Below are positions 1 to 6,770 of a stretch of DNA of 31,402 bases, piece by piece. Made by a program: the position numbers and the translations under genes. How positions within the stretch are numbered: position 1 is the stretch's first letter; each line of letters begins with the position of its first letter. Location of the stretch: positions 1 through 31,402 of the IMG/VR virus record IMGVR_UViG_3300020020_000122. The stretch is one strand, 5' to 3'. The notes under the pieces were generated by a model. That model was not told the DNA's origin, made no database searches, and saw only the letters and a program-made list of their open reading frames with translations. The DNA comes from a virus.

Positions 1-3
1 GTC

Positions 4-285
4 TCATCGCTTCTTCCTCCTGGTCGGCTTCACCGTGACTTCGATCCCCAGCAGCCAGTAGAGCGACACGCGCAGCCGCAGGTGGATTAGCATGACCATG
101 TAGGCGTCGAGCGCCCGGCTGCCGTTGAGATAGTTGCCTAGGCGCGCAGGGCTAATACCGAGCGCCCTGGCAGTGGCCGCGACTTCTCCGTAGCCATTGC
201 CCACGGTCTGTCGTAGCCGCAGTGCCACGCCTTCATTGAAAACTTCACGCTCCAGTATTTCATCGATGTCTTTGAGGCGGGACAT
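4..285 (-). CDS. XRE-like HTH transcriptional regulator
   Basis: Small 93-residue predicted DNA-binding protein. The middle (about residues 35-65) reads as a helix-turn-helix: VAATARALGISPARLGNYLNG, followed by a hydrophobic helix (VSLYWLLGI) that may mediate dimerisation, and a basic tail (TRRKKR). The open frame extends upstream to a GTG at 342, but that extension crosses a perfect 19-bp palindrome (311-329) that looks like an operator, so the ATG at 285 is preferred; its ribosome site is weak. It is divergent from the integrase, a usual place for a lysogeny regulator. It has no peptidase domain, so it is not a LexA-type cleavable repressor. The specific role (repressor, activator of integration) is inference. 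Confidence 0.7.
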   Translation of the reverse strand: MSRLKDIDEILEREVFNEGVALRLRQTVGNGYGEVAATARALGISPARLGNYLNGSRALDAYMVMLIHLRLRVSLYWLLGIEVTVKPTRRKKR

Positions 286-310
286 TCGGGCTCTAACAGG
301 AGTGACAGTC

Positions 311-329
311 GGGATACGCAGCGTATCCC
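311..329. promoter_or_regulatory. Perfect 19-bp palindrome, candidate operator
   Basis: GGGATACGC-A-GCGTATCCC is a perfect inverted repeat with one central base, just upstream of the preferred start (285) of the HTH gene. It is probably an operator for autoregulation. Its core (ATACGC/GCGTAT) resembles the arms of the TACGCA-N-TGCGTA sites at 13210 and 21096. Confidence 0.5.
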
Positions 330-377
330 ACCCCCGATACACCCCGCCAGCCTCAGGAAAGCCCTAAAACAAAGGAC

Positions 378-410
378 TTGCGTTGTGGCTGTCGACCATA
401 TATCTATGGC
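378..410 (+). promoter_or_regulatory. Predicted integrase promoter with family A palindrome
   Basis: A -35-like TTGCGT (378-383), a 17-base spacer and a -10-like TATCTA (401-406) point toward the integrase. The -10 lies inside an imperfect 16-bp palindrome at 395-410 (ACCATAT-AT-CTATGGC), one of the family A sites repeated in other control regions of the window. The rest of the gap 343-570 shows no gene. The attP core should lie near the integrase but cannot be recognised without a bacterial junction. Confidence 0.45.
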
Positions 411-570
411 ACCTAGCTACTCCTGATAACGCCTAAAGCCAATAGACAAAGCCTTTCTTGGCTATCGGTATTTCAGGAGCTAGCGTTAACCCAGGGGTGC
501 TAAACACCGTTTGCCCCCTTTCAACCCTTCGCCCCCCAAGGGTGAGACGACAGCGAAAAGGATCAATGAA

Positions 571-1671
571 ATGGCCCAGATTAAGCCGATCAGCAGAGAC
601 AAGTGGCAGGTGGCGGTTGACTACAAGGGTGTGCGCAAGAAGAAGACCATCATCGGCTCCAAGGCCCAGGCCCAGCAGTGGGGCCTGGACCGTGAGAAGG
701 AGATCGAGGCCACGGGCACGCTCGCCCCCGAGCTGAAGCTGACGTCGCTCGGTGAGTTGGTCGAAGCCTACGAGAAGGACATGGCGGCCAACGGCGTCCA
801 CTTCAGCCACACCAAGAGCTACAACCTGTTCAAGATCAGGGAGCAGATCGGCGCGATCGTCCTGTCGGCGCTCGGCAAGCAGGACGTGGTCGCCTACGGC
901 AAGAAGCTCGCCAAGACGCGCGGCCCCAACGGCGTCAAAGAACGCCTCAACTATCTCAGCAAGGCGCTGAAGTGGGGCAAGTCGCACAAGGACTATCCGC
1001 TACAGCCGCAGATCGATGCGGTGGCTAATGCCATCTCAGTGCTGGGCACCTACCGGCTGGTCGGTGATGCGGTGGCGCGCAACCGCTCAGTGAGCGACGC
1101 CGAGATCGATACCATCAAGGCTCAGTTCCAGACCATGCGCCGCTCCGACATCGACATGCCTGAGCTGGTCGACGTGCTGCGCGTCCTGCCGCTGCGTGTC
1201 GGTGAGCTGTGCAAGATCGAGTGGACCGATCTCCTCCCTGAGCTGCGGGCGGTCAAGATGAAGCGCAAGCATCCGACCAATCCCAACTTTGTGCAGATCG
1301 TGGCGCTGCCGGTGATCGGCGGCGTCGACACCTACGAGCTGATCGCTGGTCGGCCGCGCCATCTGGCGCGTCCCTTCCCGTACTCCTCCAAGACGGTGTC
1401 GAGCTACTTCTGGCTGGGCCACAAGATGGCTGGCGTGCAGGACATCCACCTGCATGATCTGCGCGCCCACGCCATCACCTGGCTGCGCGACAACGGCCTG
1501 CCGAAGGAACAGGCCAAGGCGCTCATGGGCCACAGCCGCGACAGCAAGGTGCTGGATGAAGTCTACACGCGCTTCTCGGCTGATCAGGTGCATGGCGCGA
1601 TCGAGCGCACCGGCATCGACAAGATGCAGCGTCGTCGCACGGGCGAAGTGGTGCCCCTACGCGCCGCCTAA
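571..1671 (+). CDS. int: Tyrosine-type site-specific integrase
   Basis: 366-residue tyrosine recombinase that would integrate and excise the phage genome at attP/attB. The catalytic set is visible: Arg209 in the LRVGEL motif, His295 and Arg298 in HDLR, His321 in LMGHS and the nucleophile Tyr332 (VYTRFS). The N-terminal about 150 residues hold the arm- and core-binding part. The ATG at 571 is preferred because AAGGA lies about nine bases upstream; an in-frame TTG at 511 would add 20 unlikely residues. It converges with the excisionase-like gene and overlaps it by four bases, so the two are opposed on the map as in many temperate phages. It is complete, with no broken motif. Confidence 0.95.
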   Translation: MAQIKPISRDKWQVAVDYKGVRKKKTIIGSKAQAQQWGLDREKEIEATGTLAPELKLTSLGELVEAYEKDMAANGVHFSHTKSYNLFKIREQIGAIVLSALGKQDVVAYGKKLAKTRGPNGVKERLNYLSKALKWGKSHKDYPLQPQIDAVANAISVLGTYRLVGDAVARNRSVSDAEIDTIKAQFQTMRRSDIDMPELVDVLRVLPLRVGELCKIEWTDLLPELRAVKMKRKHPTNPNFVQIVALPVIGGVDTYELIAGRPRHLARPFPYSSKTVSSYFWLGHKMAGVQDIHLHDLRAHAITWLRDNGLPKEQAKALMGHSRDSKVLDEVYTRFSADQVHGAIERTGIDKMQRRRTGEVVPLRAA

Positions 1672-1916
1672 GCCACCTTGTGCTTGCGCATGTAGCTCAG
1701 CACATCATCTTTGAAGAAGAGCCTCTTACCCCCGACACGCGAGTGCGGGGGTAATTCTTTGTCAGCCTTGTTCCACAGCGTCTTGACGTCGATGCCCCAG
1801 AGCGTCGCCAGCTCCTCCTGCGTCATCATCCCAAATTCGTCCAGCAGCCGCCGACGCGGGATCAGCGGGTCGACCTTGACGCGGTTGGGGCCTCTAGCGC
1901 GACGCTTCGGGGCCAT
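1668..1916 (-). CDS. Excisionase-like MerR/HTH_17-type DNA-binding protein
   Basis: 82-residue basic protein with an excisionase/MerR-like winged helix: MTQEELATLWGIDVKTLWNKADKELPPHSRVGGKRLFFKDDVLSYMRKHK. The GGKRLFFKDDVLSYM tail is the typical wing and second helix of the HTH_17 family. The start at 1916 has GGAGG five bases upstream; another ATG lies at 1928. Its end overlaps the end of the integrase gene on the other strand. It is the last gene of the leftward block that starts near 5557, so excision could be co-expressed with recombination genes. The family is fairly secure; the role as Xis is inferred from position and size. Confidence 0.75.
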   Translation of the reverse strand: MAPKRRARGPNRVKVDPLIPRRRLLDEFGMMTQEELATLWGIDVKTLWNKADKELPPHSRVGGKRLFFKDDVLSYMRKHKVA

Positions 1917-2421
1917 TCGTTCCTCCATCTAACGGCAGCGGCAACTGGTAGGGCTTGTAGCGCCAGACGATGCGACTATCGCGGCGCACCCCGGTGTCCT
2001 CGATCATCTTGTTCTGGCGAAGCTCATCAATCGGCGCTTCGGGCAAGTGAAGTGCCTGACACAGCTCGGGCTCAGTGAAGCCCTTTGGCCAGATGCTCCT
2101 GGCATAGTCGATCGGCGGCATTGGCGGACCGCCCAGCACCTTGGTTCCAAGATCAGTCAGGACGTAGGCGATCTGGGCGCGGCCGGTCGGGCCTGGGCGC
2201 GTCCCGAGTTGCACAATCCATCCGTCCTCGCGCATCGGCGCGAGGCGCGGCACGACGGAGATGGTCGACATCTCCAGGGCCAGTGATAACTCCCACCCAT
2301 TGCGCGGTGATTGCTCTTTCAGGGCCTGCAAGATGCCCAGCTTGATGGTGGTTGTGTCGATCGACCGGGCGGCCTCTTCGGACGTCGATGGGTCGGTATC
2401 GCGCCATGCTCCAATCGTCAT
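1894..2421 (-). CDS. Winged-helix DNA-binding protein
   Basis: 175 residues. Residues about 20-90 resemble a winged helix: ILQALKEQSPRNGWELS, then a recognition-like helix (TISVVPRLAPMREDGWIVQL) and a wing before YVLTDLGTKVL. The C-terminal half (FTEPELCQALHLPEAPIDELRQNKMI) may form a second small helical domain. The start at 2421 has a strong ribosome site (GAGGGG). A longer open frame to 2772 runs over the J-domain gene in another frame and is rejected. It overlaps the excisionase-like gene by 23 bases. A regulatory role is likely; the target is unknown. Confidence 0.7.
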   Translation of the reverse strand: MTIGAWRDTDPSTSEEAARSIDTTTIKLGILQALKEQSPRNGWELSLALEMSTISVVPRLAPMREDGWIVQLGTRPGPTGRAQIAYVLTDLGTKVLGGPPMPPIDYARSIWPKGFTEPELCQALHLPEAPIDELRQNKMIEDTGVRRDSRIVWRYKPYQLPLPLDGGTNGPEASR

Positions 2422-2437
2422 GTTCCCCTCCACTACG

Positions 2438-3007
2438 CTACTGCCCAAGCTCGGCACGGGCCTGGGTGATCGCTCGATTGAGATCGGCCATCGCGTCGTG
2501 CGATCCCCCAGGCACGTCGGGGTGCGCTGTCCGCGCCTTGCGGCGGAAGACGGCCTCGGCGTCGGCAAGGCTGGCGGGGTTATCGAGGATCGCATGCCAG
2601 TCGACGGCAGGTGGCGGCGGCAGTGCCGCGAAACCCGTGAATGTTGCGCGCACCAGCGCGAGCGTGCCGTGGCGCAGCTCGGTGCGGCGGGCCTCAATGA
2701 CGTGATGAACCGCCGTAAGATTTGCGGCGATGCTGTCATAGCGGTCGACCGGGATGGCGACGCTGATCGCATCCCAAACGAAATAGACCGCGACGCCAGG
2801 ATCAGCAGGTGAGGCGTTGCCCAGTGAGTAGTTTGAGCTGATCACCAGGCCCTGCAGTTGCTTGCCACTATCCTTGGCGAAGAGCCGCAGCGACGTCTGG
2901 ACCTTGTCGAGCGCGCTGCTCAGCGTGGTTTTGAAACTACCCTTCTCCCGTCGCGCCGAGCGCGGGAAGCCGGGAGGCCACGCCAGAGGGTAGGCCTGCG
3001 GCGTCAT
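2438..3007 (-). CDS. J-domain-containing phage protein
   Basis: 189 residues. The C-terminal part (about 135-189) has a J-domain core: VDWHAILDNP, then ADAEAVFRRKARTAHPDVPGG with the diagnostic HPD tripeptide at 162-164, then a closing helix. J domains stimulate the ATPase of Hsp70/DnaK chaperones, so this protein could recruit the host chaperone to replication or recombination complexes; that use is inference. The N-terminal about 130 residues are not recognised. The ribosome site GGAGG precedes the ATG, which overlaps the stop of the upstream gene by four bases. Confidence 0.75.
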   Translation of the reverse strand: MTPQAYPLAWPPGFPRSARREKGSFKTTLSSALDKVQTSLRLFAKDSGKQLQGLVISSNYSLGNASPADPGVAVYFVWDAISVAIPVDRYDSIAANLTAVHHVIEARRTELRHGTLALVRATFTGFAALPPPPAVDWHAILDNPASLADAEAVFRRKARTAHPDVPGGSHDAMADLNRAITQARAELGQ

Positions 3008-3195
3008 GCTACCTCCAGCTCATCCTCAAAGACGCGGATTTTTTGTTCCTTGCCGTCAGCAAAGTAGCGGACGTCGTACTCGATCGAGCTGATCATACCG
3101 ATGACATGCAGATCGACCACGCGCGCCTTCATGTCCTCCAGCGGCTTGATCAGGACGTGTGCGCCATAGTCAAATTTCGGCGTCGGCCATTTCAT
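3004..3195 (-). CDS. Small conserved-looking protein, possible SH3-like/KOW fold
   Basis: 63 residues starting MKWPTPKFDYGAHVLIKP. The pattern of short beta-like segments (HVLIK, ARVVDLHVIGMISS, YDVRYF, KIRVFEDELE) suggests a small SH3-like barrel, such as are used to bind nucleic acid or partners; this is only a fold impression. The ATG at 3195 overlaps the end of the ninB-like gene by four bases, indicating translational coupling. An upstream in-frame start at 3231 would overlap ninB much further and is rejected. Function unknown. Confidence 0.7.
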   Translation of the reverse strand: MKWPTPKFDYGAHVLIKPLEDMKARVVDLHVIGMISSIEYDVRYFADGKEQKIRVFEDELEVA

Positions 3196-3593
3196 GGCGG
3201 CCCCACGGCGATGCCGCGCATCGCGCACCACGCTTCGGTGTAGTCGAGCAGATCGGACATCTCGCGCTCAGCCAGATCACGAGTGTAGCGGCCGAGCATG
3301 ACGCGCTCGCCTTCAAGCCCGATCAGCAGGCGAGGCGGGCGGCCCTTCAGCGTGTGCCAACCGCAGAGAAATAGATCGTGCCAGCCTTGTTTGTCGTGGC
3401 GCGTGCCGCTCCAGGTATAATCGGTCTGAGCGACGGCGCCGCACGTCGCCCAAAACTTGCTCGATTGCTTAAGGGTGCGCGGCGGCGCGCCGATCTTCAC
3501 CAGCCAGCCATCAGGCGCCTGTGCGACCAGCTTGGTGGCGGCAAGCCGAGTGTGATCACCCGCAAGGCGGACCGTGGCGCCGTCGAGCGACAT
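3192..3593 (-). CDS. ninB: NinB-family recombination protein
   Basis: 133 residues matching the NinB (lambda Orf) family layout: AAT-KLVAQAPDGWLVKIGAPPRTL, then KQSSKFWATCGAVA, a tryptophan-rich middle (YTWSGTRHDKQGWHDLFLCG) and the final helix after YTRDLAEREMSDLLDYTEAW. NinB proteins bind single-stranded DNA and act as recombination mediators that can stand in for RecFOR. The gene sits beside an OB-like protein, a zinc-ribbon protein and a RecB/Cas4-like nuclease, which supports a phage recombination module. The ATG at 3593 overlaps the upstream stop by one base (TGATG). Confidence 0.8.
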   Translation of the reverse strand: MSLDGATVRLAGDHTRLAATKLVAQAPDGWLVKIGAPPRTLKQSSKFWATCGAVAQTDYTWSGTRHDKQGWHDLFLCGWHTLKGRPPRLLIGLEGERVMLGRYTRDLAEREMSDLLDYTEAWCAMRGIAVGPP

Positions 3594-4141
3594 CACGCGC
3601 CTTCAGGGAACGCGTCGGGCGTCGGCGGCTCTTCGGGCATACCCACCGACTGCGCGGGCGGCGGTGACGGGCGCGTCACCAATTCGTAGGCCTGACTGGC
3701 AGCCTGGGCCAGGATGGCGATCTCGCTGGCGGTGAATTTTCCGCTTCCCATGGCGCGGCCCACTACCCCGGTGACGAATATCATCCTGGCCTCGCCAGGG
3801 TCGCGCTGGCCGCCGCCCTGGATGAGGCGTGGCTGGAAGCCCGTATTTGGCCGCTGGCCGCCGTACGATCCGCCCTGGGTCTGTGGGCTCTGGCCGTACG
3901 ACCCACCCTGCTGGCCGCCTCCCTGGCCCTGCATGGGCCCAGTGGTGGCGATCGTCACCGTACGGGCGTCGGCGCCCTGGCCCCACGTCTGTTGCTTGGT
4001 CGCGATCTCGACCGTCATCCCACCACGGAACATGTTCAGCAGATCGGGTGGCACCCAGATCGTCTGGCCATCGGTGAGCTGCAGCTTGCCGTACTTGCGG
4101 CCAGGTTGGGGGAAAGTGACGTGTTGGATGCTTACCTGCAT
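3593..4141 (-). CDS. Predicted OB-fold single-strand-binding-like protein with Gly/Gln linker
   Basis: 182 residues. The first 70 (KYGKLQLTDGQTIWVP, MTVEIATKQQTW, ARTVTIATTG) alternate beta strands as in a compact OB fold. A low-complexity linker follows, rich in Gly, Gln, Ser and Tyr (GQGGGQQGGSYGQSPQ), then a helical C-terminal part and an acidic, proline-rich end (MPEEPPTPDAFPEGA). This resembles the plan of single-strand DNA-binding proteins, but the final residues are not the classic DDDIPF tip. Position next to ninB and a nuclease fits DNA binding in recombination. The start at 4141 has AGGAG upstream. The SSB-like role is inference. Confidence 0.6.
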   Translation of the reverse strand: MQVSIQHVTFPQPGRKYGKLQLTDGQTIWVPPDLLNMFRGGMTVEIATKQQTWGQGADARTVTIATTGPMQGQGGGQQGGSYGQSPQTQGGSYGGQRPNTGFQPRLIQGGGQRDPGEARMIFVTGVVGRAMGSGKFTASEIAILAQAASQAYELVTRPSPPPAQSVGMPEEPPTPDAFPEGA

Positions 4142-4320
4142 GACAGCTCCTCTAGACATTTCTGGCACGATGTCGGCACGCCCCTGGGCGGCATGAACAC
4201 CCGTCCGCAGCAGTCGCAGCACGCGCCGGTTTGCGACGGGCCCACGGCGTTGGCCTGTTCGGCAGCCACTTGATCGATGATCTCAGCGATGCGCTGATCG
4301 GATAGCGGAAGGCGGCTCAA
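4132..4320 (-). CDS. Small zinc-ribbon protein
   Basis: 62 residues. Two cysteine pairs make a probable zinc knuckle: CCDCCGRVF near residue 34 and SCQKC near residue 52. It starts with TTG (4320), preceded by GGGAGG and overlapping the upstream stop (TTGA). Its 3' end overlaps the start of the OB-like gene. It is probably an adaptor or nucleic-acid-binding protein of the recombination block; nothing more specific can be read. Confidence 0.65.
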   Translation of the reverse strand: MSRLPLSDQRIAEIIDQVAAEQANAVGPSQTGACCDCCGRVFMPPRGVPTSCQKCLEELSCR

Positions 4321-4604
4321 TTCAGCCTCCCTGGGCCATGCGATTTGTGCAGCAGCGTGTGGGACGGCGGGTGCTTCGCCTTCACGCTGGCCTTCGCCAA
4401 GGCCAGCGTGCTTTCCTTCTGGCCACAGGGATCACCTGAGCCGCAGATCGTTGAGACGCGATCGGGACTGCCGATTGGCCACAGCACCAGAGTGAAAGCG
4501 AAGTCGTTGCTGTCGAGGCCAGAGGCGGCGAGACTGTCACCGACTGACGCCGCAGCGAGCGTTAGAATTTCGGCCATGATGTCGCGTCTTACGTCGTCAG
4601 ACAT
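4317..4604 (-). CDS. Hypothetical protein
   Basis: 95 residues, not recognised. The N-terminal part is helical (DDVRRDIMAEILTLAAASVGDSLAASGL), followed by a strand-like stretch (FAFTLVLWPI) and a tail rich in Lys, His and Ser. It is placed in a tight leftward block: the start overlaps the end of the nuclease gene and the stop overlaps the TTG start of the zinc-ribbon gene. This supports it as a real coding sequence. No catalytic motif is visible. Confidence 0.6.
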   Translation of the reverse strand: MSDDVRRDIMAEILTLAAASVGDSLAASGLDSNDFAFTLVLWPIGSPDRVSTICGSGDPCGQKESTLALAKASVKAKHPPSHTLLHKSHGPGRLN

Positions 4605-5400
4605 TGGGCACCGCCTGCAGCCGCGTGTGGCTGGGCTCGCTCGGGACCGTGCGCGCGGCCTTGGACATCTGCACGACGGTCTTCATCGGTCCCCTGAAGT
4701 AAAAGCTTTCATAGTCGGGTGAGAACATCGACAGCGCGTCATGGCCATCGGTGACATGCACCAGCAGCGAGCGAATGGCGTGGCAGGCCTCGATCACGCG
4801 ATCGTAGGCGGTGGCGGCGTCGGTCGGAGTGATCTCGAAACGCATCCAGCGCTTTGGCGTGACGTAGGTCAGCGAGAACGGCACGCCATGAAACATGGAG
4901 TAGGCCGACACCTGCTCGACGTGGTTGGGGTCGGGCTTGCCGCCGTTCGGCATGCGCCAGGTGGTTTTGAGATCGGTGCCATGGTCGGGCCACACCCAGT
5001 CAGCGAAGCCCACCAAGGGCACCGAGATGCCAGGGATGGTGAGCGACATCCGAGCTTGCCGCTGCAGCGGCATCGGAAGGTCCGCGAAGGCGATCTTGGC
5101 TTGCGTCAGGAAGTCGGGAAGCGCGTCGTATTCCTTGGTCGCGTCGTCATCGACCACGCCCTGGGCGCAGGCGTCCCATTCATCCTGCATCGCCTTCGCG
5201 GCGGCCTCGGCGCCGAGATTGAACAGCAGCCGGTCGACGGCAGCCTCGACAGCTCGCCCACGCCATGCGCCTGGGCCGCTTTCGTCGGGTGCCTTGAGGA
5301 GATACTTGCCAATCCAGACGGCAGGAGCGTCGCGCCACAGGCGCAAGCTCGACGGGCTCAGATGGTCGATGCCGTGCCGTTCAAATGGGTCTATTGCCAT
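4597..5400 (-). CDS. PD-(D/E)XK nuclease, RecB/Cas4-like
   Basis: 267-residue predicted exonuclease of the PD-(D/E)XK superfamily. The N-terminus has the SPSSLRLWRDAP motif, then an RGRAVEAAVDRLL segment typical of RecB-like and Cas4-like phage nucleases. The active-site set is visible as GFADW (Asp134), TDLKTT (Asp143, Lys145) and HVEQVSAY (Gln163, Tyr167). Such enzymes resect DNA ends for single-strand annealing; here the neighbours NinB and an OB-like protein would provide mediator and binding functions. No C-terminal iron-sulphur cysteine cluster is seen, so this is not a full Cas4. It is preceded by a TTG-start gene whose stop lies inside its first codons. Confidence 0.8.
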   Translation of the reverse strand: MAIDPFERHGIDHLSPSSLRLWRDAPAVWIGKYLLKAPDESGPGAWRGRAVEAAVDRLLFNLGAEAAAKAMQDEWDACAQGVVDDDATKEYDALPDFLTQAKIAFADLPMPLQRQARMSLTIPGISVPLVGFADWVWPDHGTDLKTTWRMPNGGKPDPNHVEQVSAYSMFHGVPFSLTYVTPKRWMRFEITPTDAATAYDRVIEACHAIRSLLVHVTDGHDALSMFSPDYESFYFRGPMKTVVQMSKAARTVPSEPSHTRLQAVPNV

Positions 5401-5557
5401 TGTCCGCCCCTTTGCTGGATTGCTCCAGGGCGGTGTTCGCGGCGTCTTCCGCAGTCAGCTCATGGCTGGCGAAGATGATCATGTCGCCCAGCTTCACGGT
5501 GGCTTCCACCAAGCTGGCATAAATTTCGCGAAGCTGATCATATTCGCGGCGGGTCAA
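5381..5557 (-). CDS. Small hypothetical protein with TTG start
   Basis: A 58-residue frame beginning with TTG at 5557, preceded by a strong GGGGAGG ribosome site. It reads TRREYDQLREIYASLVEATV, then KLGDMIIFASHELTAEDAAN, and ends GNRPI. The composition is that of a real helical protein, and the stop overlaps the start of the nuclease gene by some 20 bases, as elsewhere in this block. It probably couples translation of the nuclease. Function unknown. Confidence 0.55.
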   Translation of the reverse strand: MTRREYDQLREIYASLVEATVKLGDMIIFASHELTAEDAANTALEQSSKGADNGNRPI

Positions 5558-5562
5558 TGCGC

Positions 5563-5641
5563 GGGTCCTCCCCGAAGTGAGGGGACCCTACGACCGGCCG
5601 AGCTTGGAACAAGCGCTTTTTACGTTTTTCGTAGGCGCTTG
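5563..5641. other. Two inverted repeats in the gap between repressor and recombination block
   Basis: One hairpin pairs GGGTCC (5563-5568) with GGACCC (5583-5588) and encloses the minus-strand ribosome site (GGGGAGG) of the TTG-start gene. A second pairs CAAGCGC (5610-5616) with GCGCTTG (5635-5641), with a nested TACG/CGTA stem and T-rich loops. They may control translation or transcription into the leftward block. Confidence 0.4.
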
Positions 5642-5675
5642 ATCCGCCTCATGAAAATGCCCGATTTAGCCCGTT

Positions 5676-5704
5676 AGGGCCCCTACGCATTACGTAGGGG
5701 CCCT
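5676..5704. repeat. 12-bp inverted repeat spanning the repressor stop codon
   Basis: AGGGCCCCTACG (5676-5687) and CGTAGGGGCCCT (5693-5704) are perfectly complementary around a five-base loop that contains the stop codon of the repressor gene. No T-run follows on the minus strand, so it is not a classical intrinsic terminator. It could be an operator or a factor-dependent end. Confidence 0.5.
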
Positions 5705-6154
5705 GGACAACGCCTGCATCTTGACCTGGAAACAGGCCAGCGCCAGCCCGCGCTCGATCGTCTCCATGCCGATCGGACGGCCAGCAAAGCGTTCTGTGAT
5801 CATGGTCAGAACGGCATCACGGATTTCATCCATGTCGACTGGCTTGGGCGCCGACTTGACCATCTCGCACACTTGGCGGATTACTGCAGAGGTTTCCGTC
5901 ATCCCGGCCCCAGGCGCATGCGTGATCACCGCCAATGGCAAGCGAGAATGCGCTGGTAGGTGACGGTTGATCTCTTCAATCGACCAGTCGAGAAATTCCG
6001 CCATCGGCGCTATCTCGCTCTGCTGAATGTGTCGACGGCCAGCGATCATCTCATAGACGCGCGGCGCAGCGATACCCAAAGCTTTCGCCAACGCTGTCGG
6101 TGTTCTGCCCAATTCGCGCAACCGCGTCTTCAGCCACGGCATTTTTTCCTTCAT
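5690..6154 (-). CDS. Phage repressor-like XRE-family regulator
   Basis: 154 residues with an N-terminal XRE helix-turn-helix at about 15-45 (RTPTALAKALGIAAPRVYEMIAGRR) and a further helix (QQSEIAPMAEFLDWSIEEI). The C-terminal part is mainly helical and has no S24/LexA peptidase serine-lysine motif, so any induction would not be by self-cleavage. The ATG at 6154 follows an AAGGGG site. It is divergent from a Cro-like gene over a control region with palindromes, the standard arrangement of a phage immunity switch. Role as the main repressor is inferred from position. Confidence 0.75.
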   Translation of the reverse strand: MKEKMPWLKTRLRELGRTPTALAKALGIAAPRVYEMIAGRRHIQQSEIAPMAEFLDWSIEEINRHLPAHSRLPLAVITHAPGAGMTETSAVIRQVCEMVKSAPKPVDMDEIRDAVLTMITERFAGRPIGMETIERGLALACFQVKMQALSRAPT

Positions 6155-6187
6155 CCGACAACCCCTTAGTCCCCATTAACAGCATAA

Positions 6188-6202
6188 GAGTATGCCATAC
6201 TC
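6188..6202. promoter_or_regulatory. 15-bp palindrome, candidate operator of the switch
   Basis: GAGTATG-C-CATACTC is a perfect inverted repeat with a single central base. It covers the predicted -10 of a leftward promoter (minus-strand TTGCCT at 6223-6218, spacer 17-18, GTATGG/TATGGC near 6200-6194) that would express the repressor. Confidence 0.5.
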
Positions 6203-6225
6203 ATTGCGTAGGGCTAGAGGCAATA

Positions 6226-6254
6226 TTGGGGTATTTCCGTATTCTCGATACAAT
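6226..6254 (+). promoter_or_regulatory. Predicted rightward early promoter
   Basis: TTGGGG (6226-6231), a 17-base spacer and TACAAT (6249-6254) form a good sigma-70-type promoter toward the Cro-like gene, with about 150 bases of leader. Two further inverted repeats lie in the leader: CCGTAC/GTACGG (6317-6335) and TTGTGC/GCACAA (about 6362-6379). Confidence 0.55.
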
Positions 6255-6407
6255 AAATAGTGGGTCAACCGGGACCACAGCCCACGATCTAGCTCTGTCG
6301 AATTATGCTTCCAAGGCCGTACGGAAAGAGTACGGTGGACAATGTTGCTCCCAATTTTTCGTTGTGCAGAAAAGCACAATTATTGGCGTACAGGGGAGGT
6401 TCGACCC

Positions 6408-6656
6408 ATGGACCGAGCAGTCAGCCTGCCCAAGGCGGTCAAGCAATTCGGCGGATATTCCGAGCTGGCCCGTAGGCTCACCGCCTTCATAGGTGAAGAC
6501 GTCCCGCTTTCCACCGTCCATGGCTGGGCCAGACGCAAGAAGCTGCCGCACTGGCGGGCGCGCGAGATCGCCGCCCTGGCCAAGACCGAGAACATCGACG
6601 TCTTCAAGATGAAGAAGAAGCGTCGCACGCTGAGGGCTAAACGCAGGGTGAGCTAG
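6408..6656 (+). CDS. Cro-like HTH regulator
   Basis: 82-residue basic protein. Residues 8-57 match a Cro/YdaS-like helix-turn-helix: KAVKQFGGYSELARRL, then VPLSTVHGWARRKKLPHWRAREIAALA. The tail is strongly basic (KMKKKRRTLRAKRR). The ATG at 6408 has GGGGAGG upstream; the longer frame from 6342 is rejected because it has no ribosome site and starts inside the leader. First gene of the rightward early operon, opposite the repressor, so a Cro-like lytic regulator is the natural reading. Confidence 0.75.
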   Translation: MDRAVSLPKAVKQFGGYSELARRLTAFIGEDVPLSTVHGWARRKKLPHWRAREIAALAKTENIDVFKMKKKRRTLRAKRRVS

Positions 6657-6770
6657 ATGCTCGCCGCCGCAGCCCTGGAGATCATCACCTTCATCGTCGT
6701 CGTCATCGTGATCCCGGCTGGCTGCGTCGGCCTCTGGATGATCGCCACCAGGCCATGGGGCAAACGATGA
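6657..6770 (+). CDS. Tiny single-pass membrane protein
   Basis: A 37-residue frame starting one base after the stop of the Cro-like gene. One strong membrane segment (IITFIVVVIVIPAGCVGLWMIA) is followed by a short basic tail (RPWGKR). Its stop overlaps the next start (ATGA), which supports real translation. It may only serve coupling or may be a small exclusion-type protein; function unknown. Confidence 0.5.
   Translation: MLAAAALEIITFIVVVIVIPAGCVGLWMIATRPWGKR

Noticed and set aside
433-1593. Antisense frames over the integrase
   Set aside because: The integrase has all catalytic residues in frame; the antisense frames have no motif.
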